Shown: piece by piece, positions 43,921-56,264 of the stretch
Numbering within the stretch: the stretch's first letter is position 1
How the letters are laid out: every line of letters begins with the position of its first letter
Assembly (NCBI RefSeq): GCF_037975245.1
Contig: NC_092577.1
Span: 11,598,013 to 11,662,012 of the forward strand
From: Apostichopus japonicus
Taxonomy: Eukaryota; Echinodermata; Holothuroidea; Aspidochirotida; Stichopodidae
DNA length: 64,000 nt
Reading direction: 5' to 3'
Program-made: the position numbers and the translations under genes
The notes under the pieces: model-generated
Database searches by the model: none
Told to the model about the DNA's origin: nothing
The model's input: only the letters and a program-made list of their open reading frames with translations

Positions 43921-44190
43921 TCAACACTGAGGGAACCCTGACGGATTGATAATCCAACACAATCGTAGTTTAGAAAAGGTGTTTCTGGAGGAATTTCTCA
44001 ACCAAGGCTTCCTATACAATGAGTTTTCTCCTGGCAACTTGAATCCAGTGTAATGACCATTGGCTGGAAAATCACTTCTGATCTTTTGGACTGCACATGA
44101 TGGTAGCACAACCCTGACGTGTCTTGCTAGGAACCCCAAGTATCATTGAACCTGTTGACCGTAGGCTATGTATCTGTACTGCCTGGGAAA
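43921..44190 (-). pseudogene. P2X7 intracellular-domain-like exon remnant
   Basis: Minus-strand reading is YRYIAYGQQVQ, a TGA where Trp is usual, then YLGFLARHVRVVLPSCAVQ and KIRSDFPANGHYTGF. This strongly recalls the domain named after the P2X7 receptor intracellular region, which has a V(L/I)PSC.V..IR..FP....Y.GF core and occurs in many invertebrate proteins unrelated to receptors. The TGA marks it as broken. It probably belonged to the same gene as the exon at 44611-44883. Confidence 0.55.
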
Positions 44191-44610
44191 AAAATTATGA
44201 AAGTTGAAAATGTATTAATATTGGCCATGATGTCCACAATAACAAGCAGGCATACAATGTAGAGTTATGGTTACATTTGTTGTGATTTTACACCTTCCAT
44301 GTATCATGAAACATTCTTTTGTTTCAGAAAATTGATTTGCAAAACTCCAGGCCAAAGTACTAGCCAAGTAATAATGAGTATGAAATAACACATATGCCTA
44401 CCTAGCATGGCTGCATAATGCAACTTACATCCCCGAGCCAAACATTCAGTATGCAACCAACCCTACTAGTACTACACACTCTACATAGGGGTTGTAAGTT
44501 ACCGTAACACAACGCACAATACGGTTTAGGGTGTTCCGCGAATTCCAACAACACATGCACAAAATGGACTGGATTTTGTTTTGAAATGCTTCGTTAATAA
44601 ATTCTTACCA

Positions 44611-44883
44611 CGTTGTATGTTCCTTGCAATGGTTTCGAACGGATTTCTTCTTCGATATGTTGTGGAGCTTCAATTTCGGCTCGTTTAACAGGCTCGAACT
44701 GATACGGTTTTAACACCTCCGCTCCACCCTCAACGTTCGGTTCAATATTGGAATGATCATCGCCTTCACTCTCTGCTTCGAATATGAGAAAGGGCACTCT
44801 AATTATAGCCCAATTTCACTGCCTAGTGAAGAACCATTATCACTTTGAACTTCGGTTGCCGCAATTGGTTCTGGATCCGCCAT
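44611..44883 (-). pseudogene. Acidic N-terminal exon of the transposon-borne gene, frameshifted
   Basis: ATG at 44883 opens MADPEPIAATEVQSDNG and hits TAA after IGL. In another frame the exon continues ESEGDDHSNIEPNVEGG, then VLKPYQFEPVKR, and ends at a donor-like CGTG|GTAAGA at 44611-44612. Acidic N-termini with PYQFEP-like motifs precede the P2X7-C-type domain in many marine invertebrate proteins (from memory). Two-frame reading shows decay. Confidence 0.45.
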
Positions 44884-45225
44884 TTCACAGGAAATTTTGA
44901 TTTGATATCGCACTTGTGATCGGTGTTTTGTTTAGTAACTACTAGTGGTATGTGTACTTGTCTACTGTGTACGTGAATGGTATGTTCGGAGGATCGTAAG
45001 TAGCGACAACAAATGTGTTCAAAACGTGACGTCACATGACGTCATGAGAATCGGAAAATTTTCGAGTAAACAAAGTTTCAAACGCCGAAAGGGTAAATTC
45101 ATTCTCAATTTTCGACTTGAAAAATCAAGTTTTAAGCTGGCAGATTGGTTGATACATGTTCTAGAGAACATTCTTTGATGGATCCCAAAAATATAGGACT
45201 TTGAAATTTTCGTGTCATGGCCACT

Positions 45226-46610
45226 TTAATTTGACCATGGTAATTATGACGACACAAAGTGTATATATCCTTTATTGAAAGTAAATTGAAGGTAATACCG
45301 ACGTTGCACTTCGACTGCTTTTTTATGATGGGTAATGGAGGAGACAGGGGTTGGTTTTCCTACTTTTTAAACTACATTCCGCTCCAAATAGGTCTAGTAC
45401 AACATATTTTCTGCTTAATGGTGCCTTCCTTAAGTCAAATTGGGAGTATAACTTTGTCCCATCAGAACCCTCTATTAAATTCTTGGCATTGTGTGGCCTT
45501 GATAAGACTTTTATGTTTATAAAATGAAAGACATTTATTACCACAACAGACAGACTGACGCATTGCCACGAAGGTAGTTCAAGTAGTTAAGAAAGAACCT
45601 TTGGATCTGAAAGGAGATGCAACTACATCTCCCTTTTTTGCTGCAGCAGACATCTTACAGTAATCACTCCCTCAACCCCCCCCCCCCCACCCACCCCCGC
45701 CCACACCAACCCCAAAGCTGACGTTATGCGAAGAAGAAAACTACCATATTTGTGAGCAGAATGAATGTCAGTCATATTTATGATTAACAAGTCGCCAAGA
45801 ATTTTTCAGATATATAGAGAAGAAATAATCACAAACAATATGTTTTTAAATGATGACTAAAACGCAATTTATTATATGTTAATTTTTCTTTTTAATATGT
45901 GTAACATATTTTGGGGTATGAGGTTTGGGATGTTTATGCTTTTTCAATTGTGCAATTGGATGTTATAACATTCAAAAAATGTATAAAGTTACAAACAATA
46001 CAACCTAAGAGTGTATATCGATATATTCCTTTAAAGGAATAATATACAGAAATGTATAACAAAAATAAACCTAAACATTTATCTCACATTATTTAATTTG
46101 ATAGACAGTCAGGTACAGTCAGAGGTGCATGTACAACTCGATTCTTTTTCAATAATTAAATTTTAATTTTTCATTCATTGTTTTAGTGTATACCTGTCAT
46201 AAATACCTCGGTGAGTTGCTATATCTCGTTAAGAACATATTAGCCTATGCAATGGTCTACATTCAAGATGGGCTCAGCTCCACAAATGGAATATTCTCGG
46301 AAACAACTTTATATCAGTGACTCCCACCAAGGAGCTGTCCTAACCAGATGAAATATTTTACCAGGAAGATAAGACTTGGATATCACTACTTCCAACCAGC
46401 TGTTGAAATATATTAACAAAGTATTAGTCATGCTGATGCTGTTTATAGAGATTATCTGTCCGATCGAAATAATCAAGAATTCAAATATATCAAACATTGT
46501 AAAATAAACTTAAGAAGTAACATTTCTCGAAGAATAAATGTCTGTATATTTAGGCTGAGTGCACCCTGCAGTTCTAAGGTTGCATCTATTAATGACGTGA
46601 AAAAAATTCC
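45226..46610 (-). repeat. TRIM 3'-flank module (copy 4)
   Basis: Inverted relative to 24056-25460 and in the same orientation as 62540-63560. It holds the plus-strand frame CHKYLGELLYLVKN ending TGA at 46318-46320, preceded by TTGTTTTAG. A C-rich run at 45676-45688 matches the G-rich runs of the other copies. Confidence 0.75.
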
Positions 46611-46615
46611 TACAT

Positions 46616-48778
46616 CTACGTCACTACTAGGTCGAACGTGTGGAACGATCCCACCGTTGTTGTCATCAAGAGTTTTTCCGTCCCGTTCTCTTCTAATGTT
46701 GACACGCGGTAAACGTTATGGTTAACTATTCTTGTTGTGAGTAACTGTCGGCCATCCTGACTGTATTGTACCAGAATAGGTCTACGCTGATATGAGGTGG
46801 CTGTTTGCCATAGCATATATATGAATTCATTTTTATCTGTGCAGACACTGGTAGGATTCCAGTCCAATCCATCAAGATCTGGTTTGGTGAATTCATAAAT
46901 CAGCTTACTCTGTGATTCCTCAATGGTAACTGCATATGATCTACCACGCGAGTTGTCACAGACCAGGAGACTATCTCTATGTACAGTGATATCATCAGAT
47001 GCATCGATTACAGCTGGTAGTGTAATCATGTGACTGTAATTCATTTGATCAGTATATACATACACATTTCTTCTGTTAGTACCAACAATAATATGATTCT
47101 TCACAGGATCAGTGGTAACACAACTCACGTACTGAACAGATGACCACCTAGTAATGATGTCACGAATGTTCTTCTTGCTATATGTACCATCACGTACATC
47201 GTAAATACCGAATCCATACCAATACTCCCATGTTACAGCTTTGGACTCAGATAACAGACCGCAGATGGGTATGTCTATACCAATGATTATCTGATCCTGT
47301 CGTTGTATTTCACCTTTTCTGTTGAACACAGTGATATGTGAGTACTCCTCGAGTGGATTATGAGTTATGACAATCTTAACATCTCCCCTGCTTGTAATAT
47401 CAGTGATATGCCAACCTTTAACTTTGATTCCTGACTCTTGATGCTGAGCAATCGTTACTTCAATATTAAACTTCGTTATCTCACAGATAACGAAATCAGA
47501 TAACGATTCTAACTCTGGATATTCCTTTTTCATTTCTACCATCAGAGGTTCACAGGCTGCTCTAATATCAGGGATACACTGAGCGTCTGTCCAATCGTCT
47601 TTAGAAGCAATGACAGATGAGGTTGTTGCTTTAACGTTCTCGTACCGTTTAATAACCTGTTCGCAATATTCTCTTATTTGCTTTAGTTCATCTTCATTCC
47701 TATTAACAAGCAGGTCTTTTGCTGTTGTCAAATTCTTTAAGTTAGCATCTAGGCTGCGAAGTTTTTCATCAAGTTCGCTCTCAGTTTTATCACATTTGTT
47801 TATAAACTCTTCAGATTCTTTGTCATCTCCTTGATTCGCTGTTTTCCTGAATTTATCATATTTCTTTCTCACTTCTCTCGACCCCTTTTCCAAATTAAGA
47901 GTGATTTGACCGTCGTTAACTCTTCTTCTGCATTCGATGTCCTCTAAACCCCTCTTTCGTTCCTTAGTACATTCCGCAATTTTATCTTTAATCCTGTCTG
48001 CTTGCTGCTTGTGCTGATTTATCAATCTTTCTGTCCTTTTCTCTGCATTTTCATGCAGCTTCTGTTTAGTACTTTGTATTTTCGTTAGTAAACCGTATAG
48101 TTTATCTTGGAATTTGTTTAGTTCAGCATGTTCTTGTTTCAGTAATTTTCTTTCACGTTCTGCTATTTCAGTTACGTCATGCAGGTCATGACCTTTGTGC
48201 TTATTATATGTACAAATCATGCACACTGGTACATTTCCACAAGAACTGCAGCATAATTGCGCTTCTTTTTTGTCATGGATATGGCACCTGGGGTCTTCTG
48301 TTAGTGATGTTAATTTATCCAGTGTCATATTCTTTGCTTCCATTTTATCCAAGCTCAGAATGTGGGTTTTGTGATCTGTAAACATTCTACTGGTGACGTG
48401 AACCTTGTAACATTGTTCACACAAGTAGTCTCTGCACTTAAAACAATAAGCTGAAGCTTTTTTATTCTTCAAACAGCTAACACATTTCTTTAATTCTTTA
48501 TTTTCAAAAGACTTTTGCAATTGTATGAGCGCAAGCACACTCTTCATATGGAAGTCGGTCTTGAAATCGTCAACCCCTCCCTCTGGTATCACGTATTCCT
48601 GTTTACATAATGGACAATTAAGCTTTCCATCATAGTTTCCTTGAATGAGTGCCTTTAAGCAATTTCTACAATATCGGTGAAGACATGGTAACCGTTTCGG
48701 TTCTTTAAATTGATCCAGGCAAACAGAACACATGAAGAAGTTCTCTGCCAGATCCGTGAGAGGAGTTGACGAAGCCAT
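46616..48778 (-). CDS. TRIM-like RING/B-box protein, complete copy
   Basis: 720 residues from ATG at 48778; a conserved acceptor TTGCAG lies 19 bp before it. The RING is full C3HC4: C17, C20, C32, H34, C37, C40, C55, C58. B-box 1 has C99, C102, C112, C115, C120, C123 and His ligands around 127-139. B-box 2 has C165, H168, C177, C180, C186, C189, H194, H197. A Lys/Glu-rich coiled coil spans about 205-370, then a linker and a propeller-like region at about 430-715 ending FDLVVT. The arrangement is that of a TRIM E3 ubiquitin ligase with an NHL/WD-like rather than SPRY C-terminus, probably cytoplasmic. It is the only copy in the window with every zinc ligand, so it is the best candidate for activity. 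The upstream first exon is proposed at 55.15-55.42 kb. Innate-immune function is a family inference. Confidence 0.93.
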   Translation of the reverse strand: MASSTPLTDLAENFFMCSVCLDQFKEPKRLPCLHRYCRNCLKALIQGNYDGKLNCPLCKQEYVIPEGGVDDFKTDFHMKSVLALIQLQKSFENKELKKCVSCLKNKKASAYCFKCRDYLCEQCYKVHVTSRMFTDHKTHILSLDKMEAKNMTLDKLTSLTEDPRCHIHDKKEAQLCCSSCGNVPVCMICTYNKHKGHDLHDVTEIAERERKLLKQEHAELNKFQDKLYGLLTKIQSTKQKLHENAEKRTERLINQHKQQADRIKDKIAECTKERKRGLEDIECRRRVNDGQITLNLEKGSREVRKKYDKFRKTANQGDDKESEEFINKCDKTESELDEKLRSLDANLKNLTTAKDLLVNRNEDELKQIREYCEQVIKRYENVKATTSSVIASKDDWTDAQCIPDIRAACEPLMVEMKKEYPELESLSDFVICEITKFNIEVTIAQHQESGIKVKGWHITDITSRGDVKIVITHNPLEEYSHITVFNRKGEIQRQDQIIIGIDIPICGLLSESKAVTWEYWYGFGIYDVRDGTYSKKNIRDIITRWSSVQYVSCVTTDPVKNHIIVGTNRRNVYVYTDQMNYSHMITLPAVIDASDDITVHRDSLLVCDNSRGRSYAVTIEESQSKLIYEFTKPDLDGLDWNPTSVCTDKNEFIYMLWQTATSYQRRPILVQYSQDGRQLLTTRIVNHNVYRVSTLEENGTEKLLMTTTVGSFHTFDLVVT

Positions 48779-51036
48779 TCGTCTTGATGACGAGATTCTG
48801 CAATTTACAAAATAATATAGAAATTTAAAAATACTGCTGTAGTCGTCACGAGCATGAGTAAGACTAAAACATTAATTAAATTATATGTTTAGTGCAATCC
48901 TCTAGTTGTATCATAATGCACTTATTCAATCACCGGGATGGGAGGTGGGGTGGGAGTGAGTATTATCAAAAGAAAACTTTTGTTCAAAGACTTGTATTAG
49001 TATCAGTTTTAGTGGAGGCACTTCTATAATGCTTTGAAAAGAAGTAATGCAAATACCGGAAAGAGTGGGGGTGTTATAATTAAAAAGACTAACACTTTTT
49101 TCCAAAGTGTTGCGGTGGGAGTGAAAAGATGAACAATGTCGGAGTCAGCGGCAGTAGCCTGAATGATCCTGACCACTCCCTTTTCCTTACAGAAAAATAC
49201 TGAACGAAATGAGGATTGCAAAGACGTTGGCCAAGTACAAAATAAGTAGCCATGATATATTTAATACTTGGTAGATGACTAATTCTATACCAGCATTTGA
49301 TCAACAGTAATCATAACGTTTTCTTGTTAAACCAAATTAGCAAACAACAACATATCTCTGAACTTGTTAATTGTGATTCATTGAATGGCACTTTTAGTCA
49401 ACTCTCCGAACATCATGCAAACTTGATCGTCGTCATAAATATAAACACAACATCCTTATTTGAGCCAAAACGTAAAGATATATGAGATACTTGAAACGAG
49501 TTACTTTTCGAGAAAGCAAGCGTTAAATAGGTACTAATTTATACCTGAGTACGTTCTGATACTGTCAAATCACACCTTCCTCGCGTACAATGTTGACGTT
49601 TTAAGCCAATGGCTAACGGCAGTTTGTGTCTCGTGAACATATCACCTGATGCTATAGAAGGGTTTTGTTGTTGTTTTCACCTTAATTCGATCAATGGATG
49701 AATGTGTTTGCCATTCTCGAGCAAATAATACTGATAAATTGACAAAATATTCCGCAAAAAAGCTGGAAACCCTTCAGAACCTGAGCGAAGCAGTGGAGAG
49801 ATATCGGCCATTGCCGATTCAGCATCATTGCCATTCAATCGGAGGGTATTTGGACAGGGAATCGATAGTACGATCGTTTCTTTATCACAGAGGTTGCTAC
49901 TAAGTACTACGACTTCACAAATAAAACGAAAATCTGTAAAGCAAGGAAATCTCTTGATACTACTTCTGAAGGTGACCTTCATGAATATGACTGATTATTT
50001 CTATTACTGAACATATATCCCATTAATTGATAAATCATAATTTTTACCCGTCTTTTTACTGACACTTTTAGAGGCCTGTAATGATAGGCCCAGGCTTTTT
50101 CGAAACGTGCATCTGTAGGCCTAGTGATTTATAACGTTACGAGTGCCTGGAGTATTTGTAAGACTAACGTTAGGCTACGAACTTTGGGGCATACTGTAAA
50201 CACCTGGGCTGTCGTAACCAATTCAGCTCATACTTTGAATCCGAACATCAGCTTTTGTAGTGCAAAATGGCTTCCTTTTTTAACTTTACATTCTGTTCTT
50301 CCTGACTGTGTAGGTCTACTGCTTCTTGTGTTTATATACATTTTTAGAACAATGAATTTCAAGAGAGATGGGGGTAGGGTGGACCATTGAGTTGCAGGAC
50401 AACAGCCATATAGTATGTGTACTTACTTGAACACCCCCAGTTGGCTGCAGTTACTCAATATGTAGATGTTTTATTAATATGGTTGGTACGCTGGCCCGAG
50501 TTTATCTTGTTTTCTTCAGCGGAGGCTACAACATAGTCTTCTATGAAACAATATATATGATAGTTGAATTATAAAATAGGCTTCTTGTTTGTCCATTATA
50601 TCATATTTTTCATCAGCGACAGTTAAGTGTTGAAATTTTTTACTTACATTCGTTGTTGTTTCAATTGGTCATTGTGATTTTTAAATTTTAACCATCATCT
50701 GTCATTTATGGGTAAAAGTGGTTCCTTTAATTGCTTAATGAGGGAGATGGTGACAGCATCTCCTATAAGTGTACGTTTGTGGCAGCTAGTAGGTTCAGTG
50801 GGTGGGTGGTAATTCATGTTTGTGTTAGATGGATAAGGGGGAGAAATTCCATGTGAATGTTTTGGTATTCTAAACAAATAGATATACTGTAGTACTATAG
50901 TACTTGAAAAACTTGTACTATTTTTAACATAGCCTCTGCATAACCATAGTTTTCAAAGGAAAAAGCATTGTTTAATTCTGTAACCATATGTATAGTTAGG
51001 CATTTTTAAGTACTTGTTCCTATTTGGTATTTTCAG

Positions 51037-51491
51037 ATGAAACAACTGATGCTCCACCGGCTACCAAGAGGCAACGACGTTCGCTCTCCCAATCCGGCCA
51101 ACCATCTGCGACCAGAATACTACCACGTGAATGTATTTTCCATCTGGTATCAAAATCAAAACTTTGTGGCAAAAGTGGTCACAAATTTACCAGAGACAGA
51201 AAAACTGGCAGCCGAAAACAGGAAAAACTTTTCCAATGCTTAACTTTGGATGCAGAAAGACGATTAAAGTTAGCAGCTGTGCAGAACAATGATGAAAAGT
51301 TATTGTTTCATATAATAGATAAAGATTTGATTGCTGTTGAAGTTTGTTACCACAGGAACTGTTATTCTTCATACGTTTGCACAAATGGAAATGTTAATAG
51401 AACTATAGTAACCGGCAATCAGCAGAAAATCAATATAATGACGATGAAGCTTTTGAGGATCATGCTCTGTTTGTGGAAGAAACAGTCATAG
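51037..51491 (+). CDS. Uncharacterised Cys/His-rich domain exon (partial gene)
   Basis: An exon-like frame begins after an acceptor TATTTTCAG at 51028-51036: DETTDAPPATKRQRR, then RECIFHLVSKSKLCGKSGHKF, EKLFQCLTLDAERRL, AAVQNNDEKLLFHIIDKDLIA, VEVCYHRNCYSSYVC. Paired Cys and a YH..CY motif suggest zinc binding. This domain occurs in many uncharacterised marine invertebrate proteins. The last 30 residues before the stop at 51491 are low complexity and may be intron or decayed. Relatives in the window are the remnants at 15490-15720 and 56265-56620. The upstream exon is not certain. Confidence 0.45.
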
Positions 51492-51794
51492 TGAAGGGGG
51501 AAGTTTTGAAAATTCAAAACTTATGGAACTATGACGTCATCCAATTTTAAACATTGTTAGGAATTCAGCAGACTATCAAAAATTGAATCACTTGTGAGCG
51601 TGGTCATCGCAACTTCAGTCGAATCAACAATCAGGATTGTACTATAAGGAGTCTTACTGCTGTGCAAACATATTGTCACTTAAAATGTAGCCTTTAATGC
51701 CACTGATTTTATTTAGCTTATATGTTAATTAGTTGTTCTGCTGATAAATCATGTTTATTAAAGATAGATTGCAAATTTAAGTATAATTTATCAA

Positions 51795-51886
51795 TGCAAT
51801 GTACCTTTTTTTAGTAATACCAGGATCAAGGTATGTCAAGTGCAATGTACCTTTTTCTTGTTATACCAGGATCAAGGTATGTCAAG
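51795..51886 (+). repeat. 46-bp tandem duplication
   Basis: Two adjacent units starting TGCAATGTACC at 51795 and 51841, each containing ATACCAGGATCAAGGTATGT. Confidence 0.9.
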
Positions 51887-54800
51887 TTCCTCAAGTTGAG
51901 ACAACTTATGAACAAAATTGATGAGTTTTTAGCAGTGGCTAAAAGGTTACAATAATTTTCCACATTTTTGAAATATGCCCTTGATGCTGCTACAAACACG
52001 TGTTTTTTGTTGTATTTACACCTTGACGTTTTCCAGAAAGTGTTTTCTTTTTCTTTCTTTTTTTGGGGGAGGGGGGGGGTGACAAGGGTATAAAAATTCA
52101 AGTGATGAAAAACAGATCCAAAACGTTAATCGTTATTAAATTGCGACCATGATATTCTTCCCAAATTTCAACGCCTTTTAATATTGTATATGGATGATAC
52201 TTTTTTTGGGGGTCTTATGAAATCAATGTTTTTAACAATTCTCAGGGGGTTCTGACCCCCTTTGGATCTTCTCTGTCATGGTTCATTTATATTTACAAAG
52301 GAATACACTCATTAAGTGAACTATTTAGCCAATGTATTTAATTGTTTAACAAATCTCAGTATTCCCCCTCACAGATTGAGTTAAACAAGAAACTACATGA
52401 AACATATTTTACAAAAACATAGCACAAGTCCTATTGGTGGCATCCGTTAATACGCAACACAACTCATTTTAAGTTTCAAATAATACTTCTAAACACTTTG
52501 TCTTTTTCGCAAACTATTTTGTTATATTTCATATCATTTAATATATTTAATTTCAAGTCAAGGCCGTGGACGAATGCTTTTTTGCAAAGAAATAAAATGC
52601 AATTGTTTTCAAAATAATAAAATATCCATGAATATTAATGTAAAATTTCCAAAAGTTAAGTATCCCTTTATATCATAACATTCGTCTTTTGCATTTTCTG
52701 TCCATGTTCTGGTCATTCGTATATTTCATTGTCTGCAGTTATCATAAACATTGCATGAACTTTGATTTTTCAGTAAAAAATAAATAGCAGAACTACTATA
52801 TGGCGTTACAGTTTGTGGATTTCCCTCCTCCAAATCCTTTAGTTTCTTAAAATGTAACTCGTTTTTCACTGGACAACAAGTGAAAACATATTGTTCAGGT
52901 GTTCCTCTACCATACCCAACCATCAAACCTTAGTGACTAAAGAGTGCAACAGATGCAATTTTTTAAGCATATTTTTGGGGTTCGGTCCACTGACTATACC
53001 CACATTTACTGCTATGCTCTTGTGAATGCTCGATATCCTTATTTAATACAAGGCCATATCCGTTTAGCTAATGTTCATGTACTTCCCTCCCCTTGGTCAA
53101 ACTTCCTTCGTAAATGTTCTTCCAATTGCTTAAATCTTATAACACTCGAACGAATTTAATTTTAGATATCTCTAATTAATTGTAGAGATCTTTAATAAAG
53201 TTCAGATATCTGAAATTGTGAATTTAATTTCAAAATGGTTTTCCTTAAGAATGCAAGAGTGGCATACACAAATGTAGTTAGAATGGAATGCTGGAAACAT
53301 TTACGTCTACACCCCTAGCAGATATCCTTCTAGACACGACACTGTGCTAAAGAGGCACCATTATTTGTTTCATAAAACTATCCGCGTATTAACAGTATTA
53401 TCCATGCATTGTACGGTATAAACTAGTAACGCACAGTTTTGTGTGTATATATATAACAACTTAGTGCCAATTATATCCGTATATAGCGCATAATGCCAAC
53501 AGCATATCTTCCGCCAACTGCAAATTGAGTTTACGCACCATATAATCTGTATGCTACCGTAGTGTCCACAATATCCTCGTAGTACAGTTACAACTAATTC
53601 ATCTATGTATTACAGAAAGATATCGTGTTTTTTCGTATTATGTGGAAACAAGCGCCATTTCTTCTCGTTGGTAGAGCCTATCACCTACCGTTAGTTCTTT
53701 ATGTTCATAATAATTGCACCACCCCTCCCCTTCCAAATGATCCCTTGACTGATTTACATATAGGGACTGGAACTATGTGGAAGGACCAAAGGCGAACGAA
53801 GGATAAAAGAAGGGATGGGTCATTAAAACAGACTCACACATATAGGGCTTATGGGGTTCCTTCCCCAGCAAAATAAACCAATAAACATCAACTGATGTGT
53901 TGTGAGTCATATTTAGAATATAAAAAGGTCCATATTTAGCTGTAAACATAAAGTTTTGCCTAGCTACGTAATTTGGAGTTCATTAATAACTTCGATTTCA
54001 GCATACATTATATGTATTCATGAAAAGTATGTATTTTAGATCTACGCGAAGAAGCCTTATTGGCTTATCAAAGCCGCAAGCTGACTGAAGTCAGTGTCTT
54101 AGATTCTTACTTAACGTCTATGATAATGAATTGTCAATTGTCAACAACTCTAAAACCGGAAGATATACAATACAATACCCCTACTATAACTTATACCCCT
54201 TTTTTATCTAGTTTCTACACGAAAGATGCTTGTAGTAAGAAAGTGTCATTCCCGTTTTTAGAAAATCTAAAGACACAATGTTTGCATTGGGTTAGTATTT
54301 TACCAATATTTACTCAAAATGTATTAAATTGATCACACTTCTTGCTATATATGCCGCTAAAAGAGACCGTTTTATATCGGCTAGATGAACTCCATTTGTT
54401 CTTCAGCATTTAATACACAAAGGTATATAATAATAATTTACACTTACTTTCATCTTTACAAAAGTATAGTCTTTGTGTTGATGCAAATCTTGCTTCGAGT
54501 TTGTTTATCACGTATACATTGTAGCCTACACAAACCCCACAACAGACAGGCTATATCCGTCAAATGAAGGCTCACTGCCCCATGTAAGTACAGTATGACT
54601 GCAGTTTCGTTTCATTGTCAATTTAGTGACTGTTAATTATGTTTTCGCTCGTAAAACATTTGATTATATTCAACCCTCAATATGCCTTTAACCAGATAGA
54701 TTTGATGTTGAATTAGCCTAGAACACTTCAAATTGTGTTCCAATTATGTTTTGAAATCAAACTTTGCCCGTTTATGATAAACTCAAGAAAGGTACTTAAA

Positions 54801-55145
54801 TTCAGATATGTACTTATACTGAAGTTTCAAATTTCAGTAGGTACCAGATTCATTCTGTTGTAAATCTATAAGAAATCGATGATTTTCAATTCATCAAATT
54901 GCGGAAAACTGTTCTGCTCCATCATGATTGAAATGTTATTAGTATGGCAGCTGCTGGCAGTACAAAAGGAAATCCCAGTCTAGCCAATTCCGCGCTACAT
55001 TATGGAATACCTCCGTTACAATGGAACACAATGTACACATTCCCAATGAGGATCTACTTGCTAGCAATTGCATATATCGAGCGACTTATGTTCCATTGCA
55101 AATGACCAATGGCAGAAATTAACAAATATATTGGAGTGAATGTTT

Positions 55146-55416
55146 ACTTACTAATTCTATCGTAAAGATCTCACACAAAGGTTGATGTCAAAAATAATAT
55201 GCTTCACAAAAGATAACAACAACTGTCACAAAACACAGTTTACAATAATTTTTCTTGTACGAATTACTGGTATCCATTTACATGCGGCTATATTCAGTAA
55301 TATACTCTGTCTATATGCACGTAAAGTACAATTCAATACAGCCTGTATTGACGTACTATAGAAAGTAATCACTGAGGTCAGGGGTCTAAGGAAGTTGCAA
55401 CATAGAGGGGAATTCC
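55146..55416 (-). promoter_or_regulatory. Putative promoter and 5' UTR exon of the TRIM gene at 48778
   Basis: The kappaB-type GGGGAATTCC is at 55407-55416. On the minus strand it precedes the same conserved block as in the left arm and ends at the donor-like GAATTA|GTAAGT (55151-55146), which has one G fewer than other copies. The conserved acceptor before the TRIM ATG is at 48798-48799, implying an intron of about 6.35 kb that contains the 49.49-52.98 kb insertion. Confidence 0.45.
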
Positions 55417-56264
55417 TGAAAATGGCGGCAATCATCAATCGTGGTAGGCTCGATATCGTTCACTGTCGTTGCACATATATAAAACCAAGGTTGAATACCC
55501 CCCTTTCTGTTGTGTTTTCAAATTCTAATTACAATTCTCGATGTATATGGTTCGGTAAGTGTCATTTTAAGAGTGAACAGCAGTTAAAGACGGACTCATT
55601 TAGTCCGCTTTGCTTTGTTAGGAATTTTCCGACGCAGCCATTTTTTCAGTAAACAGCTAATCAAATCCTTATTGTGTGTCATGTTTTATGTCAGCTGGTG
55701 CTGAAACTGCTTGGCTCGGCGTGAGGTACATGCAAACACTGTGTGTATGTGACGTTTGTACGTGTTTACAATCCGTCTGCATAACGTACTGCTGGTAGTA
55801 CTGGCGCACACACAAACAAATGTAGCGTGTAATGTAGCTTATATACAGGCCGCTAAGTGTATAGGCCTAGGCAATGCTACGTTATTGCCTAGTCTCAGAT
55901 CCCTTCGTGTATTTTGTACACCTAACAAAGCGACTTGGCATTAGTAAGTTTAGAGCTATTTAGCGTCAGTATGACACTCGATTTAGTAACACCTAGTCTT
56001 ATTACAACTCTTTAAAAATGTGGAATAAATTATTTCATATCAAAGCATCTTGCAAGGTTTACTTTCTTGATGCATGTATGGTGAGGCCTTCTTTTAGGAT
56101 GGAAAATCATGTCAAGTAGGCTAGGGTTGCATGTGTTCTCAAACCTTTGTAGTGTGTGGGTTTGTAACTATGCCCTACCAAGCACATGGCTGCATGCTTA
56201 CACTGAAATGAATGGCATATCAGATGGCTTATTAGTCAGTTGAGTTCCAGTGTAGACAATTAAT

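Larger units (their letters stand above)
42032..45225. mobile_element. TTAA-flanked DNA transposon with THAP and P2X7-C-like remnants
   Basis: A 3,194-bp block with terminal inverted repeats AG(A/T)GGCCATGACACGAAAA. The left end is at 42032, the right end at 45225 on the other strand. A TTAA duplication flanks it (42028-42031 and 45226-45229). The uninterrupted host sequence with one TTAA is at 26803. A THAP-like frame starts at 42390 (+), and two minus-strand fragments match an acidic N-terminus and a P2X7-intracellular-type domain. TTAA targets and THAP point to the Kolobok superfamily. No complete transposase remains, so it is probably non-autonomous. TGACGTCA-type motifs occur near both ends (42212, 45035). 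Confidence 0.8.
49490..52980 (+). other. Segment absent from the left arm (insertion), carrying a Cys-rich gene
   Basis: Left-arm sequence across 21520-21535 is contiguous. In the right arm the two sides are at about 49487 (GATATATGAGATACTTG) and about 52983 (CCACTGACTATACCC). No terminal inverted repeat is obvious, so it may be an insertion here or a deletion from the left arm. A frame at 49694-49903 (MDECVCHSRANNTDKLTKYS) may be a further exon of the gene at 51037, but no in-phase splice could be fixed. Confidence 0.5.
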
